A DNA stretch of 64,000 nt from Trifolium pratense (taxonomy: Eukaryota; Streptophyta; Magnoliopsida; Fabales; Fabaceae), in assembly GCF_020283565.1 (NCBI RefSeq), contig NC_060060.1, positions 13,268,001-13,332,000 of the forward strand, given 5' to 3'. Shown here one piece after another: positions 32,291 to 41,263 of this stretch (position 1 is its first letter; each line of letters opens with the position of its first letter). Position numbers and translations under genes: made by a program. A model generated the notes under the pieces. That model ran no database searches. It saw nothing but the letters and a program-made list of their open reading frames with translations, and had not been told where the DNA came from.

Positions 32291-33409
32291 TGTTGGAACA
32301 AAATTGATTTTAAAATGTTTGCCCCTAAATCTATAAAGGTTTTGATGATAACAAAGTATTAATAAACAATTGGAAGGACTAAAAATTTATTTTAAGTGCG
32401 CAGATGTAAGCATCATACAAGCTCTGAGTGAAGTTCAGAGGATGTGAATTCAGAAGTTCACAGACGCACAGAAGATGTTGGACTTCAGAAGTTACAATCT
32501 TCAGAGGATGAAGTCTTCAGAACTTCTTGACTGACTACTAAGCTTCATCAAAGTCTGAAGATCTCTTTGAAAGCTGTGAAGATTCTCTTTGTTAGTCAAC
32601 TCTTCTACCAATGAAGAAAAGGACCCTTCAAGCCTGATCAGCTCAGCTACCCTCAGTTTGTCTGTTCTCTTTTGAGAACGTAGGTTTTCAGTTTTGTTAG
32701 CTGAATAAGGAAAGTCTTCTCTGCTGTAGTCAAAGTAACTGAAACTCTTTCTTAGTTTTGGATACAACCAAACTGCATCAAGACAGACTGCCTGAAGACA
32801 AAAGATTATCAACTCCAACGGTTCTTTTTGCAACGACTCTTTTCTAGTAGTATATATACTAGAAGATTCAGCTACAACAAAGATAACAATTATTAAGGAT
32901 TGAACGTACGCTGAACAAACTCTGAACTTTGTGATATACAAGCTCTGAACCGCTGTTAAGTGTTTTTGCACTTTAGTCTAATACTCTGTACTCTTTGTAT
33001 TGGCTCTCATTAGGTTCTATTAAGAGCATTTGTATATTGTTATATACTTTACTATTACTTGAGATAACTTAAGCTTGTGTGCTTAAGTGTGAAAACTTAA
33101 GCTTGTGTGCTTAAGTGTGAAGTCTTAAGCTTGTGTGCTTGAGCATTGTTGAGAAGTCTCTTGCTTGTGTGCTTGAGCAGGTGTAATCTTGTGTGATTAT
33201 AGTGAACTCCCTTGGAAGTGCAAGGGGACTGGACTACTCTCGTTTTGTGAGAGGAACCAGTATAAATTGCTTGTGTGATCTCTCTCTTTCTCTTGTTATT
33301 ATTTGTGTTATTTATCCGCTGCTAACGTAGTTGAGTTAAGAACTTGAAAAAGTTTTAACTTAGCTAAAACACAATTCAACCCCCCCCTTCTTGTGTTTTC
33401 ACACCTTCA
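32291..33409 (+). repeat. 3' LTR of the SIRE-type element
   Basis: 1119 bp, near-identical to 21182-22299. Differences seen: gctcag/gcacag, acgtggg/acgtagg, ctgttgt/ctgctgt, and one extra C in the C-run near the end. Confidence 0.95.
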
Positions 33410-34010
33410 ACATGCTTTAAAGATTGTCCCTGACTCTTATTAATAGTAATCGCAAAAGAAATCATTAAAGGAAATTGTCTCCGTTGAAATTTAAAAGGAG
33501 TTCTTACGTCAGATGGTGTCAGGAAAAAATCCAGGTATGAAAACCTGATCACCAATATTACTTTCTGAAATAATTTTTTCCTTCTAGAGCACGTTTTCTC
33601 AATCTTGTAATAATAAGTCTTGTTCTATTGCATAATCCTAATTTTTTTATTCAAATTCCTTAATAGCATAACATGAACTCCAACTTTAAGTCTCAACTCG
33701 TGATTTCGGAGTCTCGACGTAGAAATCATTTATTGTGTCGACTATTGAATTTTTAGGAGCTAATATAGCTCTATTTTGGAAACACGTTATATCGTTCATG
33801 TTTTTTAAAAGTTGGGGATATGTGCTTTCAACGATAGAAGCAAAAGGATCACCTGAACTTGGAATCAATAAATCTGATGGAATGTCAAGTTCTAAATGAT
33901 CGTCGTTGTCATCTTCAATTTCTCCATCGCCAACACCCAAAACACATTCAGAAAACAACCTTCTTTGATCCGGAAAGGTTAAGATACATTGTTAGCAAAA
34001 GAAACAAATG
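33410..34010 (-). pseudogene. Helitron helicase, central piece
   Basis: Minus-strand reading shows islands of a PIF1-like helicase. A 90-codon open stretch at 33686-33958 contains DLELDIPSDLL-type and CFQNRAILAPKNSIVDTIND blocks (helicase motif region). After a decayed stretch, a second island near 33420-33480 has the motif [14 protein letters not shown]. Stops and frame changes between islands show it was already inactive. The last codons run straight into the piece at 21181 once the SIRE-type insertion and one target duplication are ignored. Confidence 0.85.
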
Positions 34011-34098
34011 TGAATCAGTGATTCTTTTCGTAATTAATAATATAGTCACGTTGATATATACCTGAAGTCAACTACTATTTGCATAAATATCACCTTGG

Positions 34099-34123
34099 TG
34101 TATATATATATATATATATATAT
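34099..34123. repeat. TA microsatellite
   Basis: About twelve TA dinucleotides. Confidence 0.9.
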
Positions 34124-34474
34124 TTGCAGTAATACGATCAACCATACTCCTTAACATGAACAAACTTTTAAGTTCAGAAAGACATAAAAAAATATTTTTC
34201 TTAGCATGTTTAGTTAAAAAAAAGTAACTTTTAAGTCCAATGATTTTTTTCTTTCCGTAAAAAAAAAACACTAAGAAAATGGGTAACATGGTTAGTTAAT
34301 TAGTAAAAAATATTGAATTAGGATAAAAAAATGTAATTTTTTTCAAAAAATAAAACACTAAGAAAATATATGATTTGATGATTTGCTAGATTTCTAATTA
34401 TCGGTTTTTAATTGTTTAAACTGTGCAATGTAATTTGATGGTGTTTAATTGTTGTATGAAATTTTTCCTATGAA

Positions 34475-34963
34475 AATCGATGCTGCTTATCAATTATTGC
34501 ACATAATTTTAATCACATTTGGTATACTTGTCTTGCATTGAAGGGCCGCGGGTTCGAATCCTAGTCAAGACAAAATTGTATTAGTTTTTAATAAAAATTG
34601 CAAGATAAAAGTGGAGGAAAACAAATTAGGTTTAGGGTTTGCTTGTGTATACAAGCTTATAATATAAGTGGAATTTCGTTGAAAATATTTCGTAATGAAT
34701 AATATAGTCAACAATAATTTTGATATGATATACTTTTAAAATTGATGTTGGTTATCAATTATTGCACATAATTTTAATCACAATTGGTATACTTGCCATA
34801 ATGGTTGGAAACATTGTTTTGCATTGAAGGATTGTGGGTTTGAATCTTAGTCAAAATAAAATTGTATTATTTTTTAATAAAAATTGCAAGATAAAATGGA
34901 GGGAAACGGGGAAAGCAAATTAGGGTTTAGAGTTTGCTTATGTATACAAGCTTATAATATAAA
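34475..34963. repeat. Direct repeat pair with tRNA-like B box
   Basis: Copy A (about 34475-34671) and copy B (about 34738-34963) share TCAATTATTGCACATAATTT, GCATTGAAGG, a GTTCGAATC-like block (GGGTTCGAATCC in A, GGGTTTGAATCT in B), TTAATAAAAATTGCAAGATA, and end with TGTATACAAGCTTATAATAT. The B-box word suggests a tRNA-derived source, but no clear A box was found. Confidence 0.65.
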
Positions 34964-35524
34964 AGATTATATTTTTTAATTATTAACTATCATCATCGTA
35001 AATGTTAAAACAAAAAAAAAAACAAAAAATCTATTATCATAATTGTGTAGTAAAATATAATGACTTGAAATATAAAACATTTCATTCTTATATATATATC
35101 ATAAAAATCAATTAAACTTAAATTCATAAGTTTCACTTTTGATATTATCATTTTTTTTAAAACTTTAAAAAAAATTTGTTAAGTAGTCTAGCTCATTGTA
35201 TGTTATAGGTCATGAGTTCGATCCTCACCTCATCGTAGTCTCTAGCTATTTGACCATAATATGTGAATTAAGTGAAAAATTCCAAATTTGCGCATTGCAA
35301 AATCCTACCTAACAAACTATGCTCATGGGGACTTAAACTTACAATTCTAACAATGAAAAATTATAACTTTACAACATATCCAAGTCAGACAAAAACAGCA
35401 TAGCAGACCAAGCAAATTGACAAAACAATTATATATACAATCGGTTTTTGTATGGAAGACACTAACGTATGCAGGTTTAAGAAGAGAACACCTAACTAAT
35501 ATCACATCTTAGGTGTTATTGCAT

Positions 35525-35665
35525 ACCATTATCATCATAGATCACCATCTAAAGGAAAGTGCAGGCAACTATCATCATAGATCACCACCATCTAACATTA
35601 TAAATCAAATCACCATCTATGCATATACCACCATAGATCACCACTATTCAACATCTACCATTATA
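35525..35665 (+). repeat. Degenerate CATAGATCACCA repeat
   Basis: The word CATAGATCACCA or a close variant recurs at about 35536, 35575 and 35631, with related CATTATAGATCGCACCA near 35660. Confidence 0.55.
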
Positions 35666-35950
35666 GATCGCACCACTAATATATTGATACATATAATAAT
35701 TTGAGAAAATGACATAATTCAATGTAATCATATATGTTAGTGTCGTGTTGATGTTTGACACAGACGCATGTCTGACACTAATATACACCTAATCGAGGAG
35801 TGTTCGAACTTCATAGTCATCTAAGATACAACCACTACTTATTTTCTAATACTTCATCCGGTCCTAAATATATAAGAGATAGTTGGATCAACTGTCTATC
35901 TAGTAATAATTTAAAAAAATGATCAACCAAGTAAAAATTTCTGTTAAGGT

Positions 35951-35960
35951 GTTTATAAAA
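35951..35960 (+). promoter_or_regulatory. TATA box of the first GDSL gene
   Basis: GTTTATAAAA lies about 65 bp before the ATG at 36025. The following leader (CACTAAGCCAAAATCAAGTT) is shared with the second copy. Confidence 0.6.
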
Positions 35961-36024
35961 GGCTTACATCACTAAGCCAAAATCAAGTTCCAATAAGGTG
36001 TAGTCATATTCCACATAAAAGAAC

Positions 36025-37744
36025 ATGAAGTTGCTTCTATCACCTTTTGTCACTCTTTTCTGTCTTGCTACAATTCTTATCTCTCTACATTATTGTAATG
36101 CTGTGAATCTACCAAACAATGAAACAGTCCCAGCACTCATTGTGTTTGGTGACTCTATAGTTGACTCAGGTAATAACAACTACATCAAAACTGGGTTCAA
36201 GTGCAATTTTCTACCTTATGGTCAAGACTTTGGTGGTGGAAATCAACCAACCGGAAGATTCAGCAATGGTTTAGTCCTTTCAGATATCATTGGTACAAAA
36301 ATACTTCTCGTTCATTATATTATTACAATGGTTTTATATTGTGGTTACGGTTATGCTGCAAACATTTCTATTACAGAAAATATGGTCGATGCAGTTCGAG
36401 TTGAGGTTGTGATGCCGTTGCAGACACCTCAAATTTCTTTATGTAGCAAAAAATAAAATGAACATGATTTTGTAGAGTTTCTTAACAATTTTTTTTTCAG
36501 CTTCAAAATTTGGAGTGAAGAAGCTTTTGCCAGCTTATCTTGATCCAAATTTGCAACTTCAAGATCTCTTAACAGGTGTAAGCTTTGCCTCTGGTGGTAC
36601 TGGATATGATCCTCTAACTTCTAAATTAGGAGTAAATAACTATCTCTAATACTGAATTTGAATTTTTTTATTGCATGCTTATTTTACAGTTTTAGCATAT
36701 GTTAAAACTAACTACTATAATTTACCTCTTTTTTTGTTATAAGTCTGTGATATCATTATCAGATCAATTAAACATGTTCAAAGAGTACAAAAATAAGATA
36801 AAGGAAGAAGTTGGAGAAGAGAGAATGAAAATGATAATATCAAAGAGTGTATACATTATTTGCATAGGAAGTAATGACATTGCCAATACTTATGCTCAAA
36901 CACCATATAGGAGATTCAACTATGATATTCCATCATACACAGACTTATTGGCTTCATATTCCTCAAACTTCTTGCAGGTATGTTCTGTTATACAAACATA
37001 AGCACAAATCATATCTGCACTTGTTTGTAAATTTTTGACTTATGACATTAGATAAACTCAAATAAGTCAATTCAGACGCGGTCCTAGTAAATAATGTTTG
37101 TTATAACTTTATTTTCTTTTTCTAGAGTGTTAGAGGTTTTTTTTCTTTGACCAAAAATGCAGAACATAAGTATTTTGAACTTGAATGAATTGAATGCAGG
37201 AACTATATGGTTTAGGAGCTAGAAGGATTGGAGTAATAGGTATGCCATATATAGGGTGTGTGCCCTCACAGAGAACACTTGGAGGAGGCAGGGAGAGAGC
37301 ATGTTCAGATTTTGAAAACCAAGCTGCTAAACTCTTCAACTCTAAATTAGTATTTCTAATGGATTCTTCTGAAAATAAATTTTCAGATACTAAGCTTGTC
37401 TACCTTGATAGTTACCATCCATTAATGTATCTGGTTCAAAACCCGGCTAAATACGGTAATCACACACATTGTCAATTTTACCTTTTAATTAGTGTATTTT
37501 TCTCATGTCTATTTAACTTCTCGTGGTATTTGTTGCATGGTTTGGTTTAGGTTTTGATGTAGCAGATAGAGGATGTTGTGGGACAGGTGACCTAGAAGTA
37601 AGCATATTCTGTAACCAATACAGCTCAAGCATATGTTCAAACTCTTCAAGATATATATTTTGGGACAGTTACCATCCAACACAGGAGGCTTATAATTTGC
37701 TTTGTTCTATGGTCATTGATGACAAAATCAAGGACTTCTTCTAG
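36025..37744 (+). CDS. GDSL esterase/lipase, EXL type, tandem copy 1
   Basis: A secreted SGNH/GDSL hydrolase, probably acting on cell-wall or surface esters; the natural substrate is unknown. Five exons: 36025-36292, 36501-36631, 36744-36977, 37200-37455, 37551-37744, giving 360 residues, a normal family length. A signal peptide covers about residues 1-26 (ending YCNA). Block I is FGDSIVDSGNNN with catalytic Ser44; block II is PTGRFSNG; block III is IGSNDIANTY with Asn177; block V is WDSYHPT with Asp335 and His338. All catalytic blocks are present. The gene is tandem with the copy at 41264-44435, sharing intron positions and leader. Its 3' end is convergent with the HIPP gene 225 bp away. The EXL assignment is from remembered sequence. 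Confidence 0.93.
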
Positions 37745-37968
37745 AGCAGTTTCACTCTCATTCTTGGCTTCTACTTTCTACATTATTTCCTTCTTGACTT
37801 CTTGCTTGTTCACCTATATGATATACCTAATAAAGCATGTAAAATAGATACATGAATTGATTTTTTTCATGTAAAATAAATACATCTTAAAAATTCTATG
37901 TGATCGATTAACGGTGTAAAAAATTTTAGGTATGCTATTGGTTACGGTACACAACAACACTCACATTA

Positions 37969-39680
37969 TCACATGATTGTACAAGCATTTGGGTTGTCGT
38001 CGCTAAATGCAGTGGTGTACTTAACCTCGAAGGAGTTGGCACGTGCAAGCGTCGAAGCTTCTGGATCCTGCAGCACATTTCGCACATATCCTGGTGGCGC
38101 CTTCTTGTCATATGCCTCGGGTGCATAAGGGTGTGGAACTACATCGTATGGGATATAAGGCCAAAATTCGGCCTTCTTTCCTGTACGGTGTCTCATGCGC
38201 TCCAACACTTTGTTTGGGTCCACGTACCCAGTTACAGTGAGCTTACTTTGTTTTGGTTCAACTTCCACTTGTGTTACTCCTTTCATGCCTTCCACTGATT
38301 TCTTCACCTTTCTCTCGCACCCTTCGCAATCCATCTTCACTTTTATCTCCACAACCTAATTCACCATTCTCTAATATTGCAAATTATGCCTTACATACAA
38401 ATAACTCACTAGACTATATACATGACTTGTTTTTATAAAAAAGACTTATTTTATTGTACACGACATGTCACGTGACAATCAGGGACGGAGCTAGAAGGAG
38501 GACCAACAGAGACCACGGTCCCCCCTAAATATTTTTGAATATTTTTTTATACTACTATGATATTATATTAATGACTTAATTTTACTTTTGATTCTCCTAT
38601 TTTATTAAACTCATACAAATTGTCACTTTTTTAGTCAAATTTTTTGCTCTATTTTTATACTTGGTGTATATTTGATCCCAACATATGTTTTTCCAACTAA
38701 AAATAGTATTTTTGTACGGAAAAAAAAGGTGATTTATTTCCCCAATAATGAATTCAATAAAAAAAATCATTTTTTTTTAGATTAGAACTCGTCTTTTTTT
38801 ATGTAAAAAGTCGCAATTTTTTTTTTGGTAAGGTAAAGTTGCAATTTTAAAGGCAAAGTGCATAGATTAAGACCAAAATTACAAACATATAAAGGCCAAA
38901 AGAATAATGCTAGCAACACACTCTTTAACAAACACACTCAAACACACTCTCTTTTATTGGTTGAAATTCACATGGGTCCCATAAAAAAATGTGGACCCAT
39001 ATAACTTTTATGGGACCCATATAAATTTTAACCAATAGAAGAGAGTGTGTTAGAGTGTGTTTGTTAAAGAGTGTGTTGCTAGCACTCCTCAAAGCCAAAA
39101 AGTTCGAGTTAATAAAAATGGTCTATAAAATGTGATTGATATTAGCTTTAAATTTATCATATAACTTCTTATCTTATATATATTGTGCTTTCAAAATTTA
39201 GTTTTTTTTTACTAACTTATATTTTTAAGTTCGGCCCCCCTTAAGCTAAATTTCTGGCTCCGTCCCTGGTGACAATGCATATTGATGTGGCATGTGAGTC
39301 ATTTGGCACGTATGCGTTGACTTAGTCAAAATCAGTAGGATACTATCCTTTTACAAAATGGGTTAAAATTATAGAGCCAAACATGCTATTACGAAATTAT
39401 CGGGCCAAAATCATAAGTTTATGAAAGTTAGAAGGTAAATAAATGCAATTTGGCCTATAAAAAAACTGCATAACCACATAAATGGAAAATTGGGTGCATA
39501 GTACAGACATTATTAATGAGTGGCGTCAATATTATGCAATAAATATGAGTAGAAAAATAAAAAGTGAAAGAAACAAGAAAGAACATTCACCTGAAGTTGC
39601 TTTTTCACGAGCTTACTATGGTGGTGCAAGTGACAATGACATGATTTACCGAGCTCAGAGATGATATCTAAGACACCCAT
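37969..39680 (-). CDS. Heavy metal-associated isoprenylated plant protein (HIPP)
   Basis: Two exons, 39680-39591 and 38355-37969, encode 158 residues. Exon 1 starts MGVLDIISELGKS, typical of HIPPs, and contains a Cys/His cluster CHCHLHHH (residues 14-21). Exon 2 starts at the HMA domain, VVEIKVKMDCEGCERKV, with metal-binding Cys40 and Cys43. It goes on with TGKKAEFWPYIPYDVV and AYDKKAPPGYVRN and ends in the CaaX box CTIM, which predicts farnesylation of Cys155 and membrane attachment. HIPPs bind Cd, Zn or Cu and act in metal handling and stress signalling. Exon 1 is 1.2 kb from exon 2 because transposons fill the intron. A start inside exon 2 would lose the first 30 residues. The gene lies between two GDSL copies on the other strand. 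Confidence 0.92.
38480..39268. mobile_element. hAT-type MITE in the HIPP intron
   Basis: Inverted ends CAGGGACGGAGCTAG and CTGGCTCCGTCCCTG are flanked by the 8-bp duplication GTGACAAT (38472-38479 and 39269-39276), the length used by hAT transposases. 789 bp, no coding region. Confidence 0.85.
38910..39076. mobile_element. Palindromic MITE nested in the hAT MITE
   Basis: The left arm begins GCTAGCAACACACTCTTTAA and the right arm ends with its complement. The arms are about 55 bp with few mismatches, around a core that contains a second inverted pair, GGGTCCCATA and TATGGGACCC. The target duplication was not resolved. Confidence 0.75.
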
Positions 39681-40497
39681 TAATAGTAAATAGTATAGTA
39701 AATGGCAATGGTAGCTGCTGAAGGAAAGTACAGAGAAACCAAAAAAAGTTAGCTGCATAGAAATCCATGATGGCAATAATACAAGATCACAATGAATGAT
39801 GTGGCATGGCGTTAGCTAGATGTTTCTACTGGGACAGTGAGTTGTTTGGTGGGACACCTCCAAAATTGGACTTGCCAAAGCAAGAAAAAAAAGTAAAAAG
39901 TCATAGAACAATCTGGTGAATGAATTTTATTTTTTAAAAAAATGTTGGAAGGAAAATGGTGACAATTATTTTTTAATAAATGTTTAGGTGAGTTGAATTT
40001 AGAAAATTAATTGGTTAATGAGTTATCTTTAAAATGAATTATTTAAAAGAATTCGAATTCGATTTTTTATAAGAAATTTTTTTTTATCGGATTTTATTTA
40101 ACTCGTTGCCAAATTTTAAATTAATGAGACTCATTTCCTTATAAATCAGAGGATTATAATATTAAAAATAAAAGTCGTAAAAAAGCTATAAAGTTTAACA
40201 AATGCTTACATAGATATTAAATCAATCAAAGAGGTTTTTACGCCAATAACAAAAATTGAACTCACATCATAAAACTCTTTAGGTCATACTCCATGCATGT
40301 CAACAAAAAGAGAAAATCTTAGGTAGGAAAAAAAGTTCTTTTAAAATGGCTAGCTAATTGTATGTTTGCCAGAAACGATATTGGCCCATTTGGCCTTAGA
40401 TGACTTGTAATTTGTAAAAAAGTGTTACTACTTACAATATTGAGGAGCCATTCCTAAATAAGATTTTGGTTGATTAATTAATTAAATCACTATAATG

Positions 40498-40690
40498 TCT
40501 CGTGAGCTTAGCTCGGTTGGCAGGACATTGTATTGTATATGCAGGGGGCGGAGTTTAAATCCCGGTCATCCCACCAATTAATGACGGTTTGATTTAAGTG
40601 TGTGGTTAGTTTCAAATCAACTATGCATGAGTTCAATTACGTATATAAGAGAGATGATTCATATACCTATGTCCTAATGTTTTTAGTGGA
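40498..40690 (+). mobile_element. tRNA-derived SINE-like element
   Basis: It starts CTCGTGAGCTTAGCTCGGTT, an A-box-like region, followed by GGAGTTTAAATCCCGG in the B-box position, and continues with a TTTAAGTGTGTGG segment seen in legume SINEs. No clear target duplication; the right end is approximate. Confidence 0.6.
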
Positions 40691-41154
40691 TATGTGGCGT
40701 CATCCTATCTTGTAGTTCTGCAGCATTGACGTGCAGTTTTTCTATAGTATACATTACAAAGAAAAATTTGAATTCTCTTAAAATATTTTTCCATCCAAAC
40801 ACACTCTTAAGATTTTAGGTGAAGAAGGGGCGTCTCCATTGACTCGTTGCTTCGGACGCTTTTCCAGACTCTCAACAACTACCATTTATTTGATTTTCCC
40901 TAAACATGAGTGTGAATGGTATATCACCTTTCATGTATTCATTTATGTTTACAGGAAGATTTAGTATTCCTGTCAAAAAAAGGAGGATTCAGCATTCAAT
41001 TCAAGATGTAAGTTAACATGAAATCTCGTATGGCAGGGAAAGCAAGAAACATATTTGCATATTTAAACCTTTATTTTTCTTATTGGTGCAACATTCCTCA
41101 TTAACTATCACTAGTCCAAGTCATAGTAAAATGGCTTAGGTATACTTCTATTAA

Positions 41155-41165
41155 GGTATATAAAT
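41155..41165 (+). promoter_or_regulatory. TATA box of the second GDSL gene
   Basis: GGTATATAAAT lies about 100 bp before the ATG at 41264, followed by a leader homologous to that of copy 1. Confidence 0.55.
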
Positions 41166-41263
41166 GGCTTATAGTAATAGCACTAACTCACTAAGCTAAA
41201 ATTAAGTTCCAATAACTTGTAGTCAAGTAAGTCAAAAAGCTCTTCATATTCCACAAAAACAAC

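Larger units (their letters stand above)
21182..33409 (+). mobile_element. SIRE/Maximus-type Ty1/copia retrotransposon, nearly intact
   Basis: A 12.2-kb element with LTRs of 1118 and 1119 bp, flanked by ACATG on both sides (21177-21181 and 33410-33414). Plus-strand order: LTR, primer site, gag, pol (protease, integrase, reverse transcriptase, RNase H), an extra 903-codon ORF in the env position, several purine tracts, LTR. Large LTRs, a large gag and an extra third ORF are hallmarks of the SIRE/Maximus lineage. Three base differences and one indel between the LTRs were seen by eye, so insertion was recent. It sits inside the helicase gene of a Helitron. Confidence 0.94.
20852..34010 (-). mobile_element. 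Helitron with helicase remnant, split by a SIRE-type element
   Basis: On the minus strand the 3' end shows the rolling-circle transposon signature: a hairpin ACCCGTGC-ACC-GCACGGGT (complement of 20863-20881), a short spacer, then CTAG followed by T at 20851. Upstream on the minus strand are pieces of the Rep-helicase protein. The 5' end (expected to start TC after an A) was not found, so the right limit is only the last recognised helicase sequence. The 12.2-kb SIRE-type element at 21182-33409 interrupts it. Confidence 0.8.
34011..36024. other. AT-rich repeat-bearing spacer before the first GDSL gene
   Basis: It holds a TA microsatellite (34099-34123), a direct repeat pair (34475-34963), a degenerate minisatellite-like stretch (35525-35665) and a tRNA-like B-box segment near 35205-35235 (GAGTTCGATCC) that may be a SINE scrap. 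The 5' end of the Helitron may lie here. No gene was seen. Confidence 0.55.
38440..39470. repeat. Older dispersed repeat in the HIPP intron, split by a hAT MITE
   Basis: Sequence on both sides of the MITE (GACATGTCACGTGACAAT, then GATGTGGCATGTGAGTCA and GCGTTGACTTAGTCAAAATC) matches the repeat in the WAT1 intron at 45800-46150. Exact ends were not set. Confidence 0.55.
39681..41263. other. Spacer between HIPP and the second GDSL gene
   Basis: It contains the HIPP promoter side (39681 to about 39900), AT-rich sequence, a SINE-like element near 40498 and the promoter of the second GDSL gene. No gene was seen. Confidence 0.5.

Noticed and set aside
40498..40575. Functional tRNA gene
   Set aside because: The A- and B-box-like words are present but diverged, the cloverleaf does not close, and the sequence continues into a SINE-type body.
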